This document shows, one piece after another, positions 1 to 7,627 of a stretch of 7,627 nt of DNA. The translations under genes and the position numbers were made by a program. Every line of letters starts with the position of its first letter. Within the stretch, counting starts at the first letter, position 1. The stretch comes from CALAEC01 sp050692915. Lineage in GTDB: Bacteria; Actinomycetota; UBA4738; CALAEC01. Location of the stretch: contig JBOGVU010000110.1 in assembly GCA_050692915.1 (NCBI GenBank), forward strand, positions 1-7,627, read 5' to 3'. The notes under the pieces were generated by a model. It searched no databases. It saw nothing but the letters and a program-made list of their open reading frames with translations, and had not been told where the DNA came from.

Positions 1-9
1 ACACCGGAA

Positions 10-31
10 GGGCCGGCCCGGAGGCCGGCCC
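10..31 (-). terminator. GC-rich hairpin, possible terminator after the DLW-39-like gene
   Basis: Positions 10-18 and 23-31 form a perfect 9-bp inverted repeat (GGGCCGGCC / GGCCGGCCC) around a 4-nt loop at 19-22. It begins 25 nt past the stop codon of the small membrane gene at 56-208, where a leftward transcript would end. There is no real U-tract after it on the minus strand, only a short CTTCC, so intrinsic termination is plausible but unproven. Because the stem is symmetrical it could equally serve a convergent gene left of the window. Confidence 0.5.
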
Positions 32-55
32 CTGACGCTCATTCGGCGGCTGGGA

Positions 56-208
56 TCAGCCGGATTCGGGCGGCGGCAGCTCCTGCCACTCGCTCTCCTC
101 GATCTCCCGGTTCCGGCGCCGGCGGAAGATCGCGAAGAACGCCGCGAAGGCCGCCACGATGGCCCCCAGGATGAACCACTTCTTCTTGCCCTTCTTCTCC
201 TCCGCCAT
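56..208 (-). CDS. DLW-39-like single-span micro-membrane protein
   Basis: This is a 50-residue protein with a Lys-rich N-terminus (residues 4-10), one hydrophobic helix (about 11-28), an RRRR cluster right after it, and an acidic, Pro-rich tail containing S-E-W at 39-41. The ATG at 208 is chosen because a perfect AGGAGG (215-220) lies 6 nt upstream; a longer reading to 265 would run into the tRNA gene. The DLW-39 family is a tiny actinobacterial protein (about 40 residues) of unknown function, found beside the gyrase/tRNA-Ile locus and named for a conserved Asp-Leu-Trp. Here only the Trp and its acidic surroundings match, so the family call rests partly on position. The many positive charges flanking the helix suggest a membrane anchor close to the lipid surface. 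It starts 24 nt after the tRNA and probably shares its promoter. Confidence 0.65.
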   Translation of the reverse strand: MAEEKKGKKKWFILGAIVAAFAAFFAIFRRRRNREIEESEWQELPPPESG

Positions 209-214
209 CCCTTG

Positions 215-220
215 CCTCCT
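215..220 (-). promoter_or_regulatory. Ribosome binding site of the DLW-39-like gene
   Basis: AGGAGG on the minus strand with a 6-nt spacer to the ATG at 208. It fixes the start of the 50-residue protein and excludes a longer reading that would overlap the tRNA. Confidence 0.8.
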
Positions 221-232
221 CTCGCGCCTCCG

Positions 233-306
233 TGGGCCTGGGTGGACTTGAACCACCGGCCTCACCCTTATCAGGGGTGCGCTCTAACCGCCTGAGCTAC
301 AGGCCC
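233..306 (-). tRNA. tRNA-Ile, anticodon GAT
   Basis: The 74-nt minus-strand RNA folds into a complete cloverleaf. It has an acceptor stem GGGCCTG/CAGGCCC, a D stem GCTC/GAGC, an anticodon stem CACCC/GGGTG with loop CTGATAA (anticodon GAT, read GAU), a variable loop AGGCC, a T stem GGTGG/CCACC with loop TTCAAGT, and discriminator A at 233. The D-arm and anticodon arm closely match bacterial tRNA-Ile(GAU), which decodes AUC and AUU. The 3' CCA is not encoded (the next bases are CGG), so a nucleotidyltransferase must add it. There is no intron. It has its own promoter and lies after DUF3566, the usual actinobacterial position. Confidence 0.97.
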
Positions 307-322
307 GACGAGGTCGGAGACC

Positions 323-352
323 AGCGTACCCGCAGGCGAAGCGGAGCGTCAA
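323..352 (-). promoter_or_regulatory. Housekeeping-type promoter for tRNA-Ile and the DLW-39-like gene
   Basis: On the minus strand TTGACG (347-352, five of six matches to the -35 consensus) is followed after 18 nt by TACGCT (323-328), a TAnnnT-type -10. Transcription would start near 316, giving about 10 nt of leader before the tRNA at 306, a typical tRNA-gene layout. The promoter sits in the 55-nt gap after the DUF3566 stop codon. A small GGTC/GACC hairpin (312-322) overlaps the expected start region. Confidence 0.75.
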
Positions 353-361
353 ACGAGGGCG

Positions 362-808
362 CTACCGGCGTTCGACCAGGGTGACCTCAACGCCGCCGAG
401 AAGGTCCGCGATCAGATTGTAGAGGAACGCCAGGAACACCGTGAACGCGGACCACAGGGCGGTGGAGACCACCCCGACCAGGAACAGGATCCGCATCACG
501 AAACCGAAGTCCACCTCGAAGGTCGTGCCGGGCTGACCGGGCCCGGTGGCGACCTCGCTCCCTCCCCAGATGACCGTGAGGAACTCCTCGACGGAGTCGA
601 TCGCCCCGGCCGAGTCGAGGACCGCGAACAGGATGGCCATACCCACCAGGGCCACCAGGAGCAGGCAGAAGTACACGACCAGCGAGACCTTCAGCACCGA
701 CCACGGGCTGACCCGGCGGATCGTCACCCGGACCCGGCGGGGCGCCGGTCGCCGGGAGCCCGCCGGAGTCGGCTCCTGCTCCCACGCCTCGATGGTGGCC
801 TTGGCCAT
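362..808 (-). CDS. DUF3566 family transmembrane protein
   Basis: The 148-residue protein has a basic, Pro-rich cytosolic N-terminus (about 1-34), a conserved-looking S-P-W-S-V-L-K-V-S-L entry (34-43) into a first membrane helix (about 41-65), a loop with a short amphipathic stretch (about 66-100), a second helix (about 102-128), and an N-L-I-A-D-L-L-G-G-V-E-V-T-L end (131-144). These are hallmarks of DUF3566, whose M. tuberculosis member is Rv0007. The biochemical role is unknown. The ATG at 808 is preceded by AAGGGG with a 5-nt spacer and lies 2 nt after the rtcB stop, so it is probably co-translated with rtcB. The protein is shorter than Rv0007 because the long Pro-rich N-terminal region is mostly absent. 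In most relatives this gene directly follows gyrA; here archease, rtcB and a small membrane gene lie between. Confidence 0.9.
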   Translation of the reverse strand: MAKATIEAWEQEPTPAGSRRPAPRRVRVTIRRVSPWSVLKVSLVVYFCLLLVALVGMAILFAVLDSAGAIDSVEEFLTVIWGGSEVATGPGQPGTTFEVDFGFVMRILFLVGVVSTALWSAFTVFLAFLYNLIADLLGGVEVTLVERR

Positions 809-810
809 GC

Positions 811-2274
811 CTACCCCTTCACCACGCCGACCGGGCGGAGACGGGCCACCTTCCGGGAGAGCCCCGCCCCCTCGCACGCGTCAACGACCTGGGACACGTC
901 CTTGTAGGCGTAGGGCGCCTCTTCCGCCAGCAGACGCCACTGGGACGCAGCAACTGTTATACCCCGCTCCTCGAGGGAATTCCGCAGTTCCGCGGGCGTC
1001 ATGACCTTCTTGGCCTTCGTGCGGCTCATGGCCCTTCCCGCCCCGTGGCAGGTCGAGGCGAACGAGCGCGACCCGGCCTCCTCGGTCCCCACGAGCACGT
1101 ACGACGAGGTCCCCATGGAGCCGGGGATGATCACGGGCTGGCCGACCTCCCGGTAGCGCGCCGGGAGCTCGGGGTGGCCGGGACCGAGGGAGCGGGTGGC
1201 GCCCTTCCGGTGCACGCACAGGGTCCGCGGCCGCCCCTCGATCTCGTGCTCCTCCATCTTGGCCAGGTTGTGGGCCACGTCGTACACGAGGGAAAGGCCG
1301 AGGTCCCGGGCCGAGCGCCGGAACACCGACTCGAAGCACTCCCGCACCGCATCGGCCAGCAGGTGGCGGTTCGCCCGGGCGAAGTTCGCCGCCGCGTACA
1401 TGGCGCCCAGGTAGCGCACCGCCACGTCGTGGTCCAGGGGCGCGCACGACAGCTGGCGATCCGGCACTTCGATGCCGAGCGAGCCCATGAGCCCGTCCAC
1501 CTCGCGGAGGAAGTCCGTGCACGTCTGGTGGCCCAGGCCTCGGGAGCCCGAGTGGAGCATCACGCACACCTGGCCGACGAACAGCCCCATGGCTCCGGCG
1601 GCCCGGTCGTCGAAGACCTCCTCGACCACCTGCACCTCCAGGAAATGATTGCCGGCGCCGAGCGACCCGAGCTGAGGCGCCCCTCGCTCCACGGCCCGGT
1701 CCGACACGTGCTCGGGACGGGCGTCCTCGAGCACGCCGCCGTCCTCGCAGAGCTCGGCGTCCTCTTCCCAGCCGATGCCCCGGGACAGCGGGAACCCCAC
1801 CCCCTCCCGGAGGACCCGGGCCACGTCGTCGCGGGACAGGCGCATCCGGCCCTTCGTTCCCACGCCCCGAGGGACACGCTGGCCCAGCGTGTGCACCAGC
1901 CGGTCGACGCGCTCGCGGGCGTCCCCCTCCCAGTCCAGGTCGGAGCGGAGCAGGCGGACCCCGCAGGCGATGTCGAACCCGACCCCGCCGGGCGACACCA
2001 CCCCGTCCTGCTCCCGGTCCGTGGCAGCCACCCCGCCGATGGGAAACCCGTACCCCCAGTGGATGTCGGGCATCGCGTACGAGGCGGTGACGATGCCGGG
2101 GAGCGTGGCCACGTTCGCCACCTGCTCGACCGCTCGATCCTCCACGGCCTTGGTTGCCATCTCCTCGGTGGCGAACACGATGCCTGGGACCCGCATCCCC
2201 GGGACCGAGCCCACGGGGACCCGCCACACGAAGGGCTCGACCGGCTCGAGCTCCATCGGGCTCGAGTGTGGCAC
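811..2274 (-). CDS. rtcB: RtcB family RNA ligase (3'-phosphate / 5'-hydroxyl)
   Basis: RtcB joins RNA ends carrying 2',3'-cyclic or 3'-phosphate to 5'-OH ends, using GTP and Mn2+ through an enzyme-(His)-GMP intermediate. The 487-residue length matches the long archaeal-type form. Expected active-site elements are present: P-D-I-H (69-72), D101 and C104 in G-F-D-I-A-C-G-V-R, N209-H210 in G-A-G-N-H-F, H241 in H-S-G-S-R-G-L-G-H, H335 in Y-D-V-A-H-N, the guanylylated H410 in C-H-G-A-G-R, and the C-terminal lysine K486. All looks intact. The GTG at 2274, 3 nt after the archease stop, is chosen for coupling. An ATG at 2256 (residue 7) gives a family-like N-terminus and may be the true start; neither has a strong Shine-Dalgarno. 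Its partner archease is immediately upstream. The natural substrate here is unknown; repair of cleaved tRNA or rRNA is an inference. Confidence 0.96.
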   Translation of the reverse strand: MPHSSPMELEPVEPFVWRVPVGSVPGMRVPGIVFATEEMATKAVEDRAVEQVANVATLPGIVTASYAMPDIHWGYGFPIGGVAATDREQDGVVSPGGVGFDIACGVRLLRSDLDWEGDARERVDRLVHTLGQRVPRGVGTKGRMRLSRDDVARVLREGVGFPLSRGIGWEEDAELCEDGGVLEDARPEHVSDRAVERGAPQLGSLGAGNHFLEVQVVEEVFDDRAAGAMGLFVGQVCVMLHSGSRGLGHQTCTDFLREVDGLMGSLGIEVPDRQLSCAPLDHDVAVRYLGAMYAAANFARANRHLLADAVRECFESVFRRSARDLGLSLVYDVAHNLAKMEEHEIEGRPRTLCVHRKGATRSLGPGHPELPARYREVGQPVIIPGSMGTSSYVLVGTEEAGSRSFASTCHGAGRAMSRTKAKKVMTPAELRNSLEERGITVAASQWRLLAEEAPYAYKDVSQVVDACEGAGLSRKVARLRPVGVVKG

Positions 2275-2277
2275 GAC

Positions 2278-2694
2278 CTACACGTCCAGGTAGACGTCGG
2301 CCGACCAGGTGCCGTTCGGGTCGCGCTCGAACCGGATCCTGTGGAGGGTGGCCGCCTTCACCCCCACCGATTCGAGGTCGCGGCCGCCCCGGGGGGCCAG
2401 CCGAACCACGGCCTCGGCCCGTCCATCTTCGACACGGCGAACCGTCACCCCGCCGAACACCGCGTCGTGGGACTCCTCCAGGTAGAGGAGCTCGTCCAGC
2501 CAGGCCGCCAGGAGCCCCGGGTGGTCGGACGCGGCGACCTCCACCGGGTGGTCCTCCCCCTCTCCCGGGAACCACGCGCCCTGGAGCGCGGCCAGGCCCT
2601 CGGCCGCGGCCTCCAGGATCTCCTCGGGCCCGTCGCCGGTGAGCCGCAGGCCCACGTCGGCGGTGTGCTCCAGGACCTCGAACCGTCCGGTCAC
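2278..2694 (-). CDS. Archease, activator of RtcB RNA ligase
   Basis: The 138-residue protein has the archease signature H-T-A-D-V-G (10-15), whose Asp is implicated in metal binding, then a G-P-E-E-I-L-E-A-A-A-E-G-L helix (22-34), an L-D-E-L-L-Y-L-E segment (66-73), the V-K-A-A-T-L-H motif (112-118), and an A-D-V-Y-L-D-V end typical of the family. Known archeases speed RtcB guanylylation and allow multiple turnover, and often sit beside rtcB, as here. The GTG at 2694 is chosen because it overlaps the stop of the upstream gene as GTGA (4 nt) and gives the family's usual length with the signature close to the N-terminus. There is no strong Shine-Dalgarno, so translation probably depends on the upstream gene. 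The stop is 3 nt before rtcB. Confidence 0.94.
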   Translation of the reverse strand: MTGRFEVLEHTADVGLRLTGDGPEEILEAAAEGLAALQGAWFPGEGEDHPVEVAASDHPGLLAAWLDELLYLEESHDAVFGGVTVRRVEDGRAEAVVRLAPRGGRDLESVGVKAATLHRIRFERDPNGTWSADVYLDV

Positions 2695-2945
2695 CGCCGA
2701 GGCCCGAACGGGCCCAGGACGATGCGGACGTGGGCCGGGACCAAGGCCGCCAGCACGACCACGGCCGCCACGACCTCGCCGGTGGGAGGATCGGGCCGGA
2801 GCAGCATCCCGCCCCAGGCGATCCCCGCGCCGCACGCGGCCAGCGCGAGAGCCGCGACCATTGCCGGCATGAGGTTCCGAAGCACGAAAGCCATCACGAG
2901 CCCGGTGGCCACAGAGGCGACCACGATCCACGCGCCCGCGCTCAC
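2691..2945 (-). CDS. Small three-helix membrane protein of unknown function
   Basis: I do not recognise this 84-residue protein. It is almost entirely hydrophobic, with three predicted membrane helices (about 4-22, 26-48 and 57-76). Helices one and two are joined by a short R-N-L-M-P turn, helices two and three by an L-R-P-D-P-P-T-G loop (49-56), and a basic tail G-P-R-R closes it. The GTG start at 2945 is supported by GAGGAGG (2950-2956), although the 4-nt spacer is short. It begins 17 nt after gyrA and overlaps archease by 4 nt, so it is the gene through which the gyrase operon continues into the RNA-repair pair. A real gene is likely given the ribosome site, tight packing and strongly hydrophobic reading frame; the function cannot be inferred. 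Confidence 0.75.
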   Translation of the reverse strand: MSAGAWIVVASVATGLVMAFVLRNLMPAMVAALALAACGAGIAWGGMLLRPDPPTGEVVAAVVVLAALVPAHVRIVLGPFGPRR

Positions 2946-2949
2946 ACGG

Positions 2950-2956
2950 CCTCCTC
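2950..2956 (-). promoter_or_regulatory. Ribosome binding site of the three-helix membrane protein
   Basis: GAGGAGG on the minus strand, within the 17-nt gap after gyrA and 4 nt before the GTG start at 2945. It is among the strongest Shine-Dalgarno matches in the operon, suggesting fresh initiation here, in contrast to gyrA and archease, which lack clear sites. Confidence 0.7.
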
Positions 2957-2962
2957 GGGGGC

Positions 2963-5401
<2,439 letters not shown>

Positions 5402-5405
5402 GCGA

Positions 5406-7442
5406 TCAGACGTCGATCAGCCGAACGTCCTTGGCGTTCGCCTGGATGAACTTCCGGCGCTCCTCGACGTCCTCGCCCATCAGGATGCTGAAGGTCCGGT
5501 CCGCCGTGGCGGCGTCCTCCATGGTGACCTGGAGGAGGGTTCGCTGGTCGGGGTCCATGGCGGTCTCCCACAGCTGCTCCGCGTTCATCTCACCGAGGCC
5601 CTTGAACCGCAGCACGTTGAAGTTCTTCTTCTTCCCGTTTGTCTTCCGGAGCCCGTCGAGCTCCTTGTCGGAGAAGAGGTACTGCGGCTTGCCGTCGAGG
5701 TTGACCCGGTACAGAGGCGGCTGGGCGATGTACACGTGACCCGCGTCGATCAGCTCGTACATGTGCCGGAAGAAGAACGTCAGCAGGAGGGTGCGGATGT
5801 GCGCGCCGTCGACATCGGCGTCGGTCAGGGCCACGATCTTCCCGTACCGGGCCTTGGTCAGGTCGAACTCCTCGCCGATGCCGGTCCCCACCGCGGTGAT
5901 GAGCGCCTGGATCTCTTTGTTCTCCAGGGTCTTGTGCAGCCGGGCCTTCTCGACGTTCAGGATCTTGCCCCGGATCGGGAGGACGGCTTGGTAAGCGGGG
6001 TCCCGGGCCTGGATGGCCGGCCCCGCGGCCGAGTCGCCCTCCACGATGAACAGCTCGGTCTTCTCCGGCTCGGCGAGCTGGCAGTCGGCCAGCTTCCCGG
6101 GCAGGGTCGAGTCCAGGATCCCCTTCCGCCTGGCCAGGTCCCGGGCCTGGCGAGCGGCCAGCCGGGCCTTGGCCGCCTCGCTCCCCTTCTGGACGATGCG
6201 CTTGCCGTCGCCGCCGTGCTCCTCCAGCCACGTCATGAGGTGCCGGTTCACCGTGGTCTCCACGAACGAGCGGGTCTCGGTGTTGCCGAGCTTCGTCTTC
6301 GTCTGGCCCTCGAACTGCGGCTCCTTCAGCTTCACCGAGACGATCGCGGTGAGGCCCTCGCGGACGTCGTCCCCCTCGAGGTTGGGCTCCTTCTCCTTGA
6401 GCAGGTTGCGGCTGCGGGCGTAGCGGTTGATCACGTTTGTCAGGGCCTTGCGCAGGCCCTCCTCGTGGGTCCCGCCCTCGTGGGTGTTGATCGTGTTGGC
6501 GAACGAGTGCAGGGACTCGGCGAAGCTCGTGTTCCACTGGAGGGCCACCTCGACCTCGGCGTCTTCCCTCTTCCCCTCGAAGTGGATGATCCGGTTGATG
6601 GAGTCCTTCCCCTGGTTCAGGAACTGGACGAAGTCGGCCAGGCCGCCCCGGGCCTTGTAGACCTCGCGCCACTCCTGGCCGCCCCGCTCGTCTGCGAGGG
6701 CGATCTCCACGCCGCTGGCCAGGAACGCCAGCTCCCGGAGCCGCTCGGCCAGGATGTCCCGCTTGAAGTCGGTCTCCTCGAACACCTCCGTGTCGGGCCA
6801 GAACGAGATGACCGTGCCGGTCTTCTTGGTGGCCTTCCCCCGCTTCAGATTCTCGAGCCGCTTTCCCCGGGAGTAGGATTGGGTCCACACGGCCCCGTCC
6901 CGAGCCACCTGCACGTCGAGGCGCTCCGACAGGGCGTTCACCACGGACACGCCGACGCCGTGGAGGCCTCCCGACACCGCGTAGGACTTGCCGTCGAACT
7001 TCCCGCCGGCGTGGAGGGTGGTGAGGACCACCTCCAGGGCCGGCCGGCGATCCTTGGCTCTCGGGATCGGCTTCACGGGGATCCCCCGGCCGTCGTCTGC
7101 AACCGTGACCCCGCCGTCGGCCCGCAGGCGGACCAGTATCCGTGAGGACGCCCCGGCCAGAGCTTCGTCGATGGCGTTGTCCACTACCTCGTAGACGAGG
7201 TGGTGGAGCCCCCGGCTCCCGGTCGAGCCGATGTACATGCCCGGCCGGCGGCGGACGGCCTCCAGTCCCTCCAGGACGGTGATGTCGGCGGCTTCGTATC
7301 GGGGCCCGGTCTTGCGGCCGGCTCGCCCCGAGCCGGCGGCGGTGCCTCCGGCCGAGGTTGGCGGGCGGCGGGCGGCGGGCGACCCGACCGACCGGGGTGG
7401 CCGGGTGGCCTTCTTGGGGGGAACGGTCCTCTTCTTCGCCAA
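5406..7442 (-). CDS. gyrB: DNA gyrase subunit B
   Basis: GyrB is the ATPase subunit of gyrase. The 678-residue protein has a GHKL ATPase domain with E85 and N89 in E-V-V-D-N-A-I-D-E-A, D116 in A-D-D-G-R-G, the G-G-L-H-G-V-G lid (158-164) and the QTK-loop lysine K382. It continues with a Toprim domain whose E468 and D541/D543/D545 bind Mg2+, and a C-terminal segment with P-P-L-Y (576-579) and R-F-K-G-L-G-E-M (612-619). Two features are odd. An Ala/Pro/Lys/Arg-rich tail of about 47 residues precedes the usual start near Y49-E-A-A-D-I-T-V-L-E-G-L. The Toprim motif reads E-G-D-S-A-A-G-P-A-I-Q-A-R-D, where most GyrB proteins have S-A-G-G-S-A-K-Q-G-R. The TTG start at 7442 follows GGAGG with a 4-nt spacer. 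Adjacency to gyrA and the full domain set make the identity secure. Confidence 0.98.
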   Translation of the reverse strand: MAKKRTVPPKKATRPPRSVGSPAARRPPTSAGGTAAGSGRAGRKTGPRYEAADITVLEGLEAVRRRPGMYIGSTGSRGLHHLVYEVVDNAIDEALAGASSRILVRLRADGGVTVADDGRGIPVKPIPRAKDRRPALEVVLTTLHAGGKFDGKSYAVSGGLHGVGVSVVNALSERLDVQVARDGAVWTQSYSRGKRLENLKRGKATKKTGTVISFWPDTEVFEETDFKRDILAERLRELAFLASGVEIALADERGGQEWREVYKARGGLADFVQFLNQGKDSINRIIHFEGKREDAEVEVALQWNTSFAESLHSFANTINTHEGGTHEEGLRKALTNVINRYARSRNLLKEKEPNLEGDDVREGLTAIVSVKLKEPQFEGQTKTKLGNTETRSFVETTVNRHLMTWLEEHGGDGKRIVQKGSEAAKARLAARQARDLARRKGILDSTLPGKLADCQLAEPEKTELFIVEGDSAAGPAIQARDPAYQAVLPIRGKILNVEKARLHKTLENKEIQALITAVGTGIGEEFDLTKARYGKIVALTDADVDGAHIRTLLLTFFFRHMYELIDAGHVYIAQPPLYRVNLDGKPQYLFSDKELDGLRKTNGKKKNFNVLRFKGLGEMNAEQLWETAMDPDQRTLLQVTMEDAATADRTFSILMGEDVEERRKFIQANAKDVRLIDV
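7361..7381. repeat. Three tandem copies of a 7-bp unit inside the gyrB N-terminal tail
   Basis: GCGGGCG occurs three times in direct succession (7361-7367, 7368-7374, 7375-7381). The 21-bp block encodes seven residues of the Pro/Arg/Ala-rich tail, ahead of the ATPase domain. Because the unit is not a multiple of three, gain or loss of one copy would shift the gyrB frame. Confidence 0.6.
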
Positions 7443-7446
7443 CGAA

Positions 7447-7451
7447 CCTCC
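7447..7451 (-). promoter_or_regulatory. Ribosome binding site of gyrB
   Basis: GGAGG on the minus strand with a 4-nt spacer (TTCG) to the TTG at 7442. It supports this non-ATG start and hence translation of the long N-terminal tail. A short hairpin (7453-7467) ends 1 nt upstream. Confidence 0.65.
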
Positions 7452-7522
7452 GGTGGGACCCGCCCACGGCGGACCCAGCGCTCCTGCGGGGGGGCCGCGA
7501 AACGGGTGCTTCTACGCCACAG

Positions 7523-7551
7523 ATTCTATCACCGGGACGCCCGGGTCACAG
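7523..7551 (-). promoter_or_regulatory. Candidate gyrB-gyrA operon promoter with extended -10
   Basis: On the minus strand TGATAGAAT (7523-7531) combines a TG extension with TAGAAT, a five-of-six match to TATAAT and one of the few AT-rich spots in this leader. Upstream, CTGTGA (7546-7551) lies 17 nt away but is a poor -35; GTGACC (7544-7549) is nearer consensus but only 15 nt away. An extended -10 can offset a weak -35. Transcription would start near 7516, giving a leader of about 74 nt before the TTG codon. Confidence 0.6.
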
Positions 7552-7577
7552 CAGCTTCGCATCCCCCGGTGACATCC

Positions 7578-7604
7578 CGGAACCTTTGCGCCGCAACGGT
7601 TCCG
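7578..7604. repeat. 27-bp near-perfect palindrome upstream of the gyrB promoter
   Basis: The sequence is symmetrical around base 7591. An outer arm of 7 pairs (CGGAACC 7578-7584 with GGTTCCG 7598-7604) is followed by one mismatch (7585/7597), then an inner arm of 5 pairs (TTGCG 7586-7590 with CGCAA 7592-7596), so 12 of 13 positions pair. No T-run follows on either strand, which argues against a simple terminator. It lies about 27 bp upstream of the candidate -35. It could be a regulator-binding site or the 3'-end hairpin of a gene beyond the window. Confidence 0.6.
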
Positions 7605-7627
7605 ACGCCTTTCGACCGGCCTCCGGG

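Noticed and set aside
233..306. tRNA-Ile as an integration site for a mobile element
   Set aside because: No integrase, no repeated tRNA 3' end and no foreign-looking genes are present in the window.
881..2575. 564-codon minus-strand frame overlapping rtcB and archease
   Set aside because: Alternate frame of two genes with intact catalytic motifs; Arg/Gly/Pro-rich low-complexity translation.
5590..7467. 625-codon minus-strand frame overlapping gyrB
   Set aside because: Alternate frame of gyrB with extreme Arg/Pro/Gly content and no recognisable domain.
7552..7627. 3' end of an upstream gene (for example recF or a DUF721 protein) reading into the window
   Set aside because: All three minus-strand frames are open for a short distance but none gives a recognisable C-terminus, so no partial gene is claimed.

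Overview
This G+C-rich window looks like a chromosomal piece of an Actinomycetota genome. Six protein genes in the order gyrB, gyrA, small membrane protein, archease, rtcB, DUF3566 read leftwards on the minus strand, followed by tRNA-Ile(GAT) and a DLW-39-like micro-membrane protein. The backbone gyrB-gyrA-DUF3566-tRNA-Ile-DLW-39 is the arrangement known near the replication origin of actinobacteria such as Mycobacterium tuberculosis (gyrB, gyrA, Rv0007, ileT, alaT, Rv0008c). No species can be named from the sequence alone.

Right end (about 7443-7627): non-coding leader and promoter region of gyrB, with an extended -10 element and a 27-bp near-perfect palindrome farther upstream. From 7442 to 2963: gyrB (TTG start, long basic N-terminal tail) and gyrA, 4 nt apart, which together make the A2B2 DNA gyrase. 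From 2945 to 811: a three-helix membrane protein of unknown function, archease and RtcB RNA ligase. This RNA-repair block sits between gyrA and the DUF3566 gene, which are usually adjacent in actinobacteria. From 808 to 362: the DUF3566 membrane protein. Gaps between these six genes are 4, 17, -4, 3 and 2 nt, so they very probably form one operon with translational coupling.

Left end: a clear housekeeping-type promoter (323-352) drives tRNA-Ile (233-306), with the DLW-39-like gene (56-208) only 24 nt downstream and a GC-rich hairpin (10-31) that may end the transcript. The tRNA-Ala commonly paired with tRNA-Ile here does not lie between the tRNA and the small gene.

The most interesting point is the co-location of DNA gyrase, an RtcB/archease RNA-sealing pair and a tRNA gene. 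Other points are non-consensus residues in the GyrA quinolone-determining region and in the GyrB Toprim motif, and the palindrome upstream of gyrB. No CRISPR array, insertion sequence, intein or phage gene was seen.
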